Assembly (NCBI GenBank): GCA_016745075.1
Contig: JADGDD010000007.1
Location: forward strand, 1 to 64,000
From: Planctomycetota bacterium
Lineage (GTDB): Bacteria > Planctomycetota > UBA11346
Length of the DNA: 64,000 nucleotides
Direction of reading: 5' to 3'
Under the pieces are notes generated by a model. It saw only the letters and a list, made by a program, of their open reading frames with translations, was not told where the DNA came from and searched no databases. The position numbers and the translations under genes are program-made. Positions 55,681 through 64,000 of this stretch are shown here, in pieces (the stretch's first letter is position 1; each line of letters begins with the position of its first letter).

Positions 55681-58461
55681 ATGAAGAATAGATCAAGTCG
55701 TATGTGTAGGAGACACGGTAAGGGCAGTGGAAAAATTGTTCTGAGTCTCTGTATAGCACTAGGTTTAAGTGTATCGACGTATGCTGCAGAATCAGATGAT
55801 ATTCTTCTTGAAGATGAACTGCTGCTGCTTGAGGACTTGACTGAAGAGCCAGAGCTTCAGGAGCCTGTTGCTGAGACAATGGTGACAGAAGAACCTGCGT
55901 TGGTTGAAGAAACCCCGGTTGTGGAAGCTCCGGTCGAAGCAGAGCTCACCCCGGTTGCCGAAGAGACAGCAGTTGCTGAGGAGATTCCTGTAATAGCTGA
56001 AGACGTTCCGGTTGAAGCAGAACCTACTCCAGTTGCCGAGGAAATCCCTGTAGTAACTGAAGATGTTCCAGTGGAAGTTGTTGAGGAGGCAGGCCCAACA
56101 GAAGAAGAAATTCAACAGCAAATCCAACAACAAACGGATGAGATTGGCTTTGAAGTCAGCGAAGAAATGGCAGAACAGTATCTGCATGCGGAAGCTTGGT
56201 ATCAGCAAGCCTTAGCCCGCTATCGTAAAAATCAGTATGTCAAAGCCGATGAGGCTATTCAGGAAGCCTTGGCTATTTATCCAGGGCATCGCCCAGCACG
56301 TAAGCTTGCTAGTGATATTGGTGCCCACCTTGGTAAGCGTCGCAGTCTTGTTGAAAGTCATGCAGCGATGCTGAGAGACCAGTCATTGGTGGATAAGCAA
56401 GAAGCCGAGGTTCGTATTGCGAACCTTATTGCTGATGGTGACCGTTTTTTAGCGGCAGGTTCATACATTAAAGCACGTGCTGCCTATGATAGTGCAGCAA
56501 TTTCAATTCGTTCTGGTGGCATTAATTCAAATTGGGGTGACTTGCCTCAACGGATTGAAGATAAAATTGCAGCAGCAGAATCAATGGCACGTGAAGCGGA
56601 CTTAGAAGACCGTCGTATTCAGGCTCGTGCAGCAGGACAGCGTCAGTATGATTTGTCTGTTATAGAGCAGCGCGTATTGGATAGAAAGGTCGATGAAATT
56701 CTTCGTCGAGCAGGTGAAGCGTACCATAGAGCTGATTATCGTCGTGCATCTGTGTTAGCTTGGAATGCTTATGAGCTTGATCGTCGCCGCGATGATGCAC
56801 GCGATCTGTACCGCGTGGCTCGTCGTAAGGGGCATGTTCAGTTTGACGATTGGTTCCGTCAAGAGCGGGATGAGCGCCTTTCTCGATCAAGCGAACAAAT
56901 CCATATGTCGTTAATTCCTCAAACGGAGCTGTTGCTGTATCCGCGAGATTGGTTTCGTCGTACTTTACGTAAACCGGTTGAGTTAGGTGAAAACACAGAA
57001 GAACCATGGATGGAAAACATCCGCAAGCGTATGGAAGAAAAGGTTAGTCTCAATTTTGAGGAAGCAGAACTTTTAGAAGTAATTGATTTCTTACGTGGTA
57101 CAACAGGAGTGAACTTTGTTGTCGATAATGCTGTTATCGCAGATGGTGATACGCCTCCAATCAGCCTGAAAGCTGATGGAATGCGTTTAAAGACGGCTCT
57201 TGATTGGATTATGCAACTTACCGAACTGAGACAATCTATTCGTAATGAGGCTGTTTTTATTGGTAGTGAAGATATTGAAGGTGATGTCCTTCTTCGTATG
57301 TATGATATTAATGACCAAGTTATGCCTATCCGTAACTTTACCGGTATGGAAATTAGTTTTGATGTGAGTGGTGGTAGCACAGCAGATTTTGACCCATTTG
57401 CTGGAGCAGTAGACGAACCAGAAGAAATCGATTCTGAAGAAATTCGTGAATTTATTATGAACGCAATTGATCCTGATGGTTGGGACAATGGTGGCAAAAC
57501 CATGGAATTGGATCCAACTGGAACCAGCCTGATTGTAGCAACAACCCTAGAAGTACATGAAAGCATAGAAGAGTTACTCGCAACCCTTCGTAACCAGCAG
57601 AGTATGCAGGTCAATATTCAAATCCGTATGTTGGATGTAGAAAAAGGTTTCTTTGAAGAGATTGGTGTAGACTGGAGTGCTTTGAGCTCTACTGGAATTG
57701 ACAGATTTACCAGTGCTGTTGATACTAATTTACCACCAAGACGAAGCGCTGATGGTTTTGATGCTGCGTTTGTTGGTATGCGTTATGAGCATGCCTTTAA
57801 CTATGCTGGTGCCTTAAATCTACCACAGGTTAATGCTATTTTGATTGCAGCAGAATCAGAGAACGATGTGCAGACCTCTGTTGCTCCAGAAATTACCTGT
57901 TATAATAATCAGCGTGCTAACTCTGCCTTTATTACTCAATATGCCTACATCGCTGATTATGATATTGTTGTCGGTAGCGGTAGTGTCTATGATCCGAACA
58001 TTGAAGTGCTTAACTTTGGGACGGTTATTGATGTTAAACCAATTATTTCATCAGACCGTAAATATGTTACGCTTGAAGCTCGTCCAACCTCTTCACGCTT
58101 GCGTCGTTCACCGTTGGCTCGTTTAGTTGCACCATCGTTTGTACTCAACAACGTTTTTGCAACATTGGTATTGCCGTTTGAGTTACCAGAAACAGAAATT
58201 CGTGCGCTTCGTTCAACGGTTATGTTGCCGGATAAAGGCAGTCTTATTATTGGTGGTCTTGGAAATGGCTTACGTCAACGGAGCCATACTGGCGTACCAT
58301 TATTAAGCCATATTCCATTCCTTGGCCGTTTCTTTGGTCGAAATGGTGTCTATGACAGTAATCGCCAGTTATATTACATTATGACAGCAGAAATCATTGA
58401 CCTGTCAGAACGTGAAGCTGCAGCACCGACCGGTGAACATCTTGGTGCTCTTCATCAATAA
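55681..58461 (+). CDS. secretin 1 (PilQ/GspD family)
   Basis: A 926-residue outer-membrane channel protein. It has a signal peptide (to about residue 36), an acidic V/E/P-rich linker with two 20-residue repeats (about 98-137), helical TPR-like repeats (about 160-400), an N1-type domain (VSLNFEEAELLEVIDFL and following, about 450-530) and a C-terminal secretin domain. In the latter are YIADYDIVVGSG, FGTVIDVKPIISSDRKYVTL and the signature GSLIIGGLGNG ... GVPLLSHIPFLGRFFG. The two following genes are paralogues. Confidence 0.92.
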   Translation: MKNRSSRMCRRHGKGSGKIVLSLCIALGLSVSTYAAESDDILLEDELLLLEDLTEEPELQEPVAETMVTEEPALVEETPVVEAPVEAELTPVAEETAVAEEIPVIAEDVPVEAEPTPVAEEIPVVTEDVPVEVVEEAGPTEEEIQQQIQQQTDEIGFEVSEEMAEQYLHAEAWYQQALARYRKNQYVKADEAIQEALAIYPGHRPARKLASDIGAHLGKRRSLVESHAAMLRDQSLVDKQEAEVRIANLIADGDRFLAAGSYIKARAAYDSAAISIRSGGINSNWGDLPQRIEDKIAAAESMAREADLEDRRIQARAAGQRQYDLSVIEQRVLDRKVDEILRRAGEAYHRADYRRASVLAWNAYELDRRRDDARDLYRVARRKGHVQFDDWFRQERDERLSRSSEQIHMSLIPQTELLLYPRDWFRRTLRKPVELGENTEEPWMENIRKRMEEKVSLNFEEAELLEVIDFLRGTTGVNFVVDNAVIADGDTPPISLKADGMRLKTALDWIMQLTELRQSIRNEAVFIGSEDIEGDVLLRMYDINDQVMPIRNFTGMEISFDVSGGSTADFDPFAGAVDEPEEIDSEEIREFIMNAIDPDGWDNGGKTMELDPTGTSLIVATTLEVHESIEELLATLRNQQSMQVNIQIRMLDVEKGFFEEIGVDWSALSSTGIDRFTSAVDTNLPPRRSADGFDAAFVGMRYEHAFNYAGALNLPQVNAILIAAESENDVQTSVAPEITCYNNQRANSAFITQYAYIADYDIVVGSGSVYDPNIEVLNFGTVIDVKPIISSDRKYVTLEARPTSSRLRRSPLARLVAPSFVLNNVFATLVLPFELPETEIRALRSTVMLPDKGSLIIGGLGNGLRQRSHTGVPLLSHIPFLGRFFGRNGVYDSNRQLYYIMTAEIIDLSEREAAAPTGEHLGALHQ
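55972..56091 (+). repeat. two 60-base coding repeats in secretin 1
   Basis: Two in-frame 60-base units (55972-56031 and 56032-56091), each encoding a variant of VAEEIPVIAEDVPVE plus five residues. A decayed earlier copy lies just before them. They form an acidic spacer after the signal peptide. Confidence 0.75.
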
Positions 58462-58530
58462 TGTAAGCAGAATGTATGGTAGAAGCCGTCAGAGAATAGT
58501 ATTGTAATAACGGGTAGAAAAACGAAATAT

Positions 58531-60822
58531 ATGAAACAACAGACATGCAAACAACAGCTGCTCAAGCACAAGCCAATTGGTTTGTGCTTGAAAGCGTATG
58601 CGTGCTCTGTTCTGTCACCGATGTTTTTTTCTGCCGCTGTTACCGTAGGAGCTGTGTCTTATATAAGCACGCTTTCGTTAATGGCAGCAGAGCCTGAATC
58701 GTTTCTATCGTATGAAATTGAGCAACAACTTGTTGCTGTCGAAGTGCAAGCGCATCTTCGAAATGTACGACAAGACATTGCTGCTCAAAATTTCCGTAGT
58801 GCTCAAAAACATCTAGAAGAGATAGATGTTTTACTAAATAGTGTTTCCTATGTTGCCCTGTCGAAGGAGTCGGCATCAAAAATAGTTTCTCCTGAAACGC
58901 TTAAAGAAATACAAGCTCTTACTCATCGCGTAGAAAAATTACTGCTTAACAAAGCCGTCGCAGATGGGTCTGCTGATCGTCTTGACCGTCGTGACGCACA
59001 TGAACAGCGTATGTACGGAGAAATTCAAGATAGTGTTAGTGTGATGGAAGACCGCTTGGCACGTATCACTGCGCTTCGTCAGCGCGGTCTTTATGAGGTG
59101 GCTATGGAACGTGCTCGCCATCTCGTACTTGATTATCCGCAGGATAAACTTGTAGAAAAAGTATATGCATTGACTCTACGAGAGGTACATCAACAAAGAC
59201 GGTTAAACCATGAAGAATCTTTGTATGAATTAAAGCAAGAAATGCGTAATCGCATGATGTCTTCGCTCATACCAACTGGATTTCATGGGAAACCGATGTA
59301 TCCAGAAAACTGGCGCATAGAGACGAAGAAGCGTGGGTCTAGTCGAGGAGTTGGCAATGAAGTTCTCGACTTTCCTTTGTGGCACCAACGTCTTCAAAAT
59401 AGCCTTGCTCAGCGGGTGAGTATTTCTTTTGAAGGAATGACGCCAGATGAATGTGCTGATCTGTTACATAAACAAACTGGTTTAAATATCGTGGTCGCCA
59501 ATGATGTCATTGCAGATAACGATACGCCTATCAGCTTGCATGCGCGAAATATGCGTGTGGATCATGTTTTAGATTGGATCGTTGAACAGTCAGATTTGAA
59601 ATGGCAGCTTTGGAAAGAAGCTCTCTATATAAGTACGGAACAGCATGGTGAATCTATTGTTCGGACTTATGATGTTGGTCAGGTGCTTTATCAGGCTCCA
59701 GATCTGCCAGGTCCTGAAATGGGTTCGTCACTGGATCCAAGCGACTTGGCATTTGATCCATTTGCTGGAGAAGAAAGTGAAGACGCTCTTGCTCCAGAAG
59801 ATCTCGTTGATTTTATTCAAGGAAGTGTTGCTCCAGATAGTTGGGGTGATGGGTCAGAAATCGTTATTCAAGGTTCTCAGTTGACGGTTGTAGCTCCACG
59901 AGAAACGCATTTATTGATGCAAACTTTTTTACAACAAATGCAGGGTAACAACGAGGTTGTTGTACATGTGCAAAGTAACTGGGTTCGTATCAGTGATATC
60001 TTTCTAGAAGAAATAGGATTTAATTGGTCTGATACTAATCTGCCAACGATTGGCTTTAAAGCAGGTCATGGTTACTACTCTGAAGGTGATGGGACTTGGT
60101 CTGCTTCGGCAAGCACCAAACATTTTTTACCAGCAACGCCGGGGATGATTGGTGCGCGGGCATTGGAATCTCGCGGTTTAGAACTACAAACTGGGCTCTT
60201 AAGTGGTACGCAATTACAAGGTATTTTTAATGCACAGCATCGACGTGAAAGAGTTCAATCTTTAGATGGCATTGATTTAAACGTACGCAATGGAGCTCGG
60301 GCTAACTCTTTTTTTGGCAATCAGGTTGCTTATATTTCTGATTACGATGTGGTTGTTGGCGGATCTTCTGCCTACGACCCTAATGTATCGGTGTTATCAT
60401 ATGGTTCAGTGTTAGATGTGAAACCCTACGTTAGTGCGGACCGTAAATATGTAACCATGAATATGAAGTCTGTTACATCGAATGTGAACTTTACTCAAGC
60501 ACGTTTAGTGGCCGCCACCACTGTAAACGGTGGTGGTAATACGTTTCTTACTGCCAATCTTGTGTTCCCTTTTGAATTGCCAGTAATTGATATTGAGCAA
60601 ATTCAAACAACAGCTATGATTCCAGATGGTGGTAGCTTGCTCACAGGTGGTTTTAATAGAGGTTTGGAAGATTTTCAGAAAACACAGGTACCGGTCCTTG
60701 GTAACATCCCTGTTTTGGGGCGGTTATTCGGTAGACGTGCGAAATATCAAGGAAAGCAACAATTGTACCTTATGACAAAAGTTGATATTATTATCTATTC
60801 AGAAATGGAGATGACGCTGTGA
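58531..60822 (+). CDS. secretin 2 (paralogue)
   Basis: A 763-residue secretin with a long N-terminal hydrophobic export signal (about 17-52), a helical region, the N1-like block VSISFEGMTPDECADLL, YISDYDVVVGGSSAYDP, YGSVLDVKPYVSADRKYVT and the signature GSLLTGGFNRG ... VPVLGNIPVLGRLFG. It lacks the acidic spacer of the other two. A 30-base near-perfect palindrome (58562-58591) lies within the first codons. Its stop overlaps the GTG start of secretin 3. If the true start is the ATG at 58621, the palindrome is untranslated. Confidence 0.88.
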   Translation: MKQQTCKQQLLKHKPIGLCLKAYACSVLSPMFFSAAVTVGAVSYISTLSLMAAEPESFLSYEIEQQLVAVEVQAHLRNVRQDIAAQNFRSAQKHLEEIDVLLNSVSYVALSKESASKIVSPETLKEIQALTHRVEKLLLNKAVADGSADRLDRRDAHEQRMYGEIQDSVSVMEDRLARITALRQRGLYEVAMERARHLVLDYPQDKLVEKVYALTLREVHQQRRLNHEESLYELKQEMRNRMMSSLIPTGFHGKPMYPENWRIETKKRGSSRGVGNEVLDFPLWHQRLQNSLAQRVSISFEGMTPDECADLLHKQTGLNIVVANDVIADNDTPISLHARNMRVDHVLDWIVEQSDLKWQLWKEALYISTEQHGESIVRTYDVGQVLYQAPDLPGPEMGSSLDPSDLAFDPFAGEESEDALAPEDLVDFIQGSVAPDSWGDGSEIVIQGSQLTVVAPRETHLLMQTFLQQMQGNNEVVVHVQSNWVRISDIFLEEIGFNWSDTNLPTIGFKAGHGYYSEGDGTWSASASTKHFLPATPGMIGARALESRGLELQTGLLSGTQLQGIFNAQHRRERVQSLDGIDLNVRNGARANSFFGNQVAYISDYDVVVGGSSAYDPNVSVLSYGSVLDVKPYVSADRKYVTMNMKSVTSNVNFTQARLVAATTVNGGGNTFLTANLVFPFELPVIDIEQIQTTAMIPDGGSLLTGGFNRGLEDFQKTQVPVLGNIPVLGRLFGRRAKYQGKQQLYLMTKVDIIIYSEMEMTL
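58562..58591. promoter_or_regulatory. near-perfect palindrome at the 5' end of secretin 2
   Basis: TCAAGCACAA and its complement flank a CCAATTGG core, giving a 30-base hairpin able to cover the first codons or act as an attenuator. Confidence 0.5.
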
Positions 60823-63590
60823 ATATGTGTATACTTAAGAAACAGTTGTTTAAAAAGAACGGATTCAAGAAGAGAGCCCTTCTGTTGGTGCCAAGTTTAG
60901 CACTTATGGTTGCGACAGGTTCTTTGTCAGCAGAAGAGGAAATAAATCTAGATGACCTTGATCTAGATCTTGATCCTGTTGTTGAGCCGGTTACTCCTGT
61001 AGGAGAGCAGGCAGAAGCAGCCGTTCCAGACTCAGAAAACGGTGTTACTGAGGAAGCTCCAGTCGAAGAAACTGTGCCTGAAGATGCTGTGTCTGAAGTG
61101 CAAGCAGCAGAAGCGATTCCTGAGGTTATTCCTGAAGTAGAAACGGCAGAGACTGAAGTGACTCCAGATGGAGAAGTATCTGTTGATGGTGTAAGTCCAG
61201 AAGATGCGGCGCTCCAGCAATTGGTGGAGGAGTTGAATCAGGCTGGTTCTGGGCGTGAAGCAGCGGCGAGTTATTATCATGAGCGTGGCCTACGCATGTT
61301 AGAAGACGGCGATGCTGTTTCTGCTGTGGCAGAATTTCAGATGGCGGTAGACTATGCGCCAGAAAATGAAACCTATCGAGCGTCTCTCCACCGTGCTGGT
61401 GCCATTGCAGGTACGACAGCACAAACACAAGATTTGTATGCCGCTGATATTGCTGATGGCTCTCTTGTTGAGCAGCAACGACTGTGGATCGAGATTGAAG
61501 GGCAAGTAAGTCAAGGTGTTGCTCATCTTACTGGTGCTCGCTATAATCAGGCAGAAATGGCGTTTACCAGTGCGCGTGTTCGCTTAAATAGTTTGCCGTA
61601 CCAAAATGAACGTAGCTCAGAAACAAGCCGTCGTATTGATGAGCTTATGGAAGATTTGCAAGTCCGTAAAAATGAAGCACAACGGATGCAAGCTCGTAAA
61701 GATATTAACGATACAGCTACGCGCAAAGAAGATCTTCGTCGGAAAGAGTTGAAGCTCGAAGTACAGCGTGTTGATGCGATGCTTGCTCGTGCCTTACAAG
61801 CCCGTACCCGTCGTGATTATGACGAGTGTATTTTGTACTGTGAACAGGTTTTAAAAATTAACCGTGCAGAGCCACGTGCTCACGCTTTGTTGGTTCGAGC
61901 TCGTCGTGAACGTCATATCTATGTTCGTCAATTAACCGCTGTGCAATGGGATGAACAACACCGTGTTCTTTCTGAAGACCTACGTAAACATTTGTTACCA
62001 CAATTTGCTCTTGTTGAGTACAGCCCAGAATGGGATGAAATAGATCGTCGTCGTTCAACGCCAACACGTCAAGGCGAAGCAGAAGAAGAATCTTGGCGTG
62101 AAGAAATTCAAAGTAAGTTAGACCAAAAAGTGTCTATGAATTTTGAAGATACAGATATGGTTGAAGTGGTTAAGTTTCTTCAAGATATCACTGATGTGAA
62201 TATTATTTTAGATAACGCTATTATTGCGGAAGGCGATGTGCCACCAATCCGTTTACAAGTTGATGGCATGGAATTGCGTAATGCGCTTGATTTTATTATG
62301 CAGCTTTCTGGTCTGCAATATGTTATCAAGAATGAGGCGATCTTCATTTCTAGTGAAGAAGGTGTCGTTGGTAGTAGTATCATGAAAATTTATGATATAG
62401 CTGACTTAATGAACCCTTTAACACCATTTGCCGGGCCTAAATTAACGGTTCCAACGCCAGGTGAAGATAACCCTATGATAGATGGTGCGGTTGAAGCAGC
62501 TGAGCCGCCAGAGGTGGACTTCTTTATTGAATTGATTCAACGGGTTATTGAATCTGAGTCATGGGAAGAAAATGACGAATTTAGCATTGATGAACATAAT
62601 AATAAAATGGTGGTCAACCACACGGCAAATGTTCATAAACAAATTGATGCCTTGTTGAGAACCTTGCGTTTGCAACGTGGTATTCAAATTAACGTTGCTG
62701 TAAAATGGTTAGACGTTGATGATGTAACGCTTGAGAAAATTGGTTTTGACTGGAATAACTACACTGCATCTCCACCAACAGGTAAGGACCCCGCTGGCCT
62801 TGGTAGCGGTCGTCCTTTGAATTTGGGTTTTTACTGGAATGATGATGACCAGCTTGGTAATGGTACTATTAATACTTTAAGTCTGTCTGGTTATTATGAA
62901 ACAACGGGTATGGGTGATCCATCAGGCGAAGGCTTTAGTGGCCAGTGGCAGTATTTTGTTGACGAACGTGGTTTGATTGCATCTATGTTGATTCAGGCGG
63001 TAGAGAAGAGCGACCGTGGTAACGTGAGCATTGAGCCGAACTTGACCTTATTTAATGGTCAACGTGCTCACTTACTTAATTTGGTCCAACAAGCGTATAT
63101 TGCAGACTATGAAATTGTTGGTGATGCTTTTGACCCAACCATTGAAACATTATCTACAGGTACGGTATTAGATGTGCAAGCTATTGCATCAGCTGACCGC
63201 CGTTATGTTACGTTAACCTTACGTCCAACGAATGTGTTGTTGGAACAATTCCGTACCTTCACTTTAGGTAGTGCGGTAACAGCTTCAACTAGCGGTGTTA
63301 ATAATAATAATGCGGTAGCAGGTGTCTTGCAGTATCCAATTAACGTACCGCAGACAGCTTTCCGTTCTACAGAAACAACGGTTACGCTTCCTGACGGTGG
63401 TAGTATGCTTATGGCTGGTTTGTCTGATGTGTCGAGTAGCCGATCTCATCAAGGTATTCCATTTTTGAGCCATATTCCATTTATTGGTCGCTTGTTTAGC
63501 ACGAATGGTCGAAGCGAAGTGGAAAGCAAAACGATTATAACGGTTACAGCCAATATTATTCTCTTTGAAGAGCTTGAAGATCAGCTCTAA
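60819..63590 (+). CDS. secretin 3 (paralogue)
   Basis: A 923-residue secretin starting at GTG in a 4-base overlap with secretin 2. It has a signal peptide (to about residue 38), an acidic E/V/P-rich spacer (about 40-125), TPR-like helices (about 145-380), the N1-like block VSMNFEDTDMVEVVKFL, and the secretin domain with YIADYEIVGDAFDP, TGTVLDVQAIASADRRYVTL and GSMLMAGLSDV ... GIPFLSHIPFIGRLFS. Architecture matches secretin 1. Translational coupling to secretin 2 suggests both are made together. Confidence 0.92.
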   Translation: MNMCILKKQLFKKNGFKKRALLLVPSLALMVATGSLSAEEEINLDDLDLDLDPVVEPVTPVGEQAEAAVPDSENGVTEEAPVEETVPEDAVSEVQAAEAIPEVIPEVETAETEVTPDGEVSVDGVSPEDAALQQLVEELNQAGSGREAAASYYHERGLRMLEDGDAVSAVAEFQMAVDYAPENETYRASLHRAGAIAGTTAQTQDLYAADIADGSLVEQQRLWIEIEGQVSQGVAHLTGARYNQAEMAFTSARVRLNSLPYQNERSSETSRRIDELMEDLQVRKNEAQRMQARKDINDTATRKEDLRRKELKLEVQRVDAMLARALQARTRRDYDECILYCEQVLKINRAEPRAHALLVRARRERHIYVRQLTAVQWDEQHRVLSEDLRKHLLPQFALVEYSPEWDEIDRRRSTPTRQGEAEEESWREEIQSKLDQKVSMNFEDTDMVEVVKFLQDITDVNIILDNAIIAEGDVPPIRLQVDGMELRNALDFIMQLSGLQYVIKNEAIFISSEEGVVGSSIMKIYDIADLMNPLTPFAGPKLTVPTPGEDNPMIDGAVEAAEPPEVDFFIELIQRVIESESWEENDEFSIDEHNNKMVVNHTANVHKQIDALLRTLRLQRGIQINVAVKWLDVDDVTLEKIGFDWNNYTASPPTGKDPAGLGSGRPLNLGFYWNDDDQLGNGTINTLSLSGYYETTGMGDPSGEGFSGQWQYFVDERGLIASMLIQAVEKSDRGNVSIEPNLTLFNGQRAHLLNLVQQAYIADYEIVGDAFDPTIETLSTGTVLDVQAIASADRRYVTLTLRPTNVLLEQFRTFTLGSAVTASTSGVNNNNAVAGVLQYPINVPQTAFRSTETTVTLPDGGSMLMAGLSDVSSSRSHQGIPFLSHIPFIGRLFSTNGRSEVESKTIITVTANIILFEELEDQL

Positions 63591-63615
63591 GATACAGCTT
63601 TCTTATACTAAGAAT

Positions 63616-63649
63616 AACAAGAGCCGCTTCTTATGAAGCGGCTCTTGTT
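63616..63649. terminator. strong bidirectional terminator
   Basis: A perfect 15-bp stem (AACAAGAGCCGCTTC and its complement) with loop TTAT, between secretin 3 and the convergent response-regulator gene. Confidence 0.85.
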
Positions 63650-63668
63650 GTGTAGAGGAACATTTTTG

Positions 63669-64000
63669 TTATGCATGCCACGATTCAAGAATTCTTTTGA
63701 TTTCTTGCATACGGAAGGGTTTGCTTATGGCCAAACATTTATGCTCGTTTACCAAATCTTGTATAGATGCTGTTTGAATATTTCCGCTGACAATCATGAA
63801 ATGTTGCATAATACTCGGGTAATAGCTTGATATGTGATGAGCAAAAAGGCTTACCGTTCCATCATCGAGAGTTGCGTCAGAAATAATGCCACTGCAGCTA
63901 TGTTCAGTGAGCCAATTCTGAGCTTCGGTAAAAGTGGTTAATATGGTATGCTTGATATCTATGTCTTCACAGAGGGATGAGAGAATTTCTGCAATCATTG
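63669..64000 (-). CDS. response-regulator receiver domain (5' end beyond the window)
   Basis: At least 109 residues of a stand-alone receiver domain. Visible are the phosphoacceptor D (IISDATLDDG), the switch serine (IVSGN) and the lysine (ISKPF). The first strand and its acidic pair would lie upstream, beyond the window edge, so the ATG at 63998 is internal. No output domain follows; it ends shortly after the last helix. Confidence 0.85.
   Translation of the reverse strand, partial: MIAEILSSLCEDIDIKHTILTTFTEAQNWLTEHSCSGIISDATLDDGTVSLFAHHISSYYPSIMQHFMIVSGNIQTASIQDLVNEHKCLAISKPFRMQEIKRILESWHA

Noticed and set aside
56919..57614. Minus-strand 231-residue ORF inside secretin 1
   Set aside because: Low-complexity antisense shadow of a clear secretin.
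1..64000. tRNA or rRNA genes
   Set aside because: Intergenic regions were read on both strands and none showed a cloverleaf with a conserved T-loop or any rRNA segment.

Overview
The window looks like a chromosomal segment of a motile, Gram-negative bacterium of the Planctomycetes-Verrucomicrobia-Chlamydiae (PVC) group. Moderate AT richness, a Minf_1886-family protein, a fused ThiD2-ThiE, an ECF sigma factor paired with a membrane VWA protein, pseudopilins with a YADGH motif, and a secretin locus laid out like the Akkermansia Amuc_1098-1102 region all point that way (inference; Verrucomicrobiota, Lentisphaerota or Kiritimatiellota seem likelier than Planctomycetota). No rRNA or tRNA gene was seen, so genus and phylum are not fixed.

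Layout. 1-3.5 kb is an accessory patch: the 3' part of an IS66 transposase, a gene remnant, a DUF6602-like nuclease-fold protein and poorly supported small ORFs. 3.6-13.3 kb is metabolic and regulatory: PPK2, purine nucleoside phosphorylase, leucyl aminopeptidase, an endonuclease/exonuclease/phosphatase protein, a DMT transporter, an ECF sigma/anti-sigma-VWA pair and tandem PIG-L deacetylases. 13.4-20.7 kb holds thiol peroxidase, a pseudopilin, an 0.6-kb field of GC-rich hairpin repeats abutting metG, a zeta-toxin/small-gene pair, an esterase and a dicarboxylate/amino-acid symporter. 20.7-23.2 kb is flgF-flgG-flgA. 23.5-26.6 kb holds pyrC, a secreted protein and an OmpA lipoprotein.

26.8-36.6 kb is a chemotaxis island: a double-Hpt CheA, CheW, a very large MCP, then in the opposite direction a second CheA and a CheD-receiver fusion. 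36.7-44.3 kb on the minus strand holds hisH-hisF, a secreted protein, tgt (without its zinc cysteines), a SpoIID-domain protein and ftsK. 44.4-47.9 kb is a tightly overlapping run: Minf_1886, an AI-2E transporter with calcium-loop insertions, ThiD2-ThiE and a small membrane protein. 48.1-63.6 kb contains a second pseudopilin, an LTA-synthase-like sulfatase, and a type IV pilus/type II secretion-like cluster: a PilM-PilN fusion, two single-span membrane proteins and three different secretins in tandem. A response-regulator fragment closes the window.

How it fits together. Flagellar rod genes and the che genes give swimming and taxis, with the CheD-receiver fusion linking receptor deamidation to phosphorelay. 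The PilMN-PilO/P-like-secretin cluster and the two pseudopilins would form an envelope-spanning pilus or secretion machine; the three secretins and the unclassified inner-membrane partners are the most unusual part of the window. Strong hairpin terminators separate convergent units, and a near-consensus sigma-70 promoter drives the MCP.
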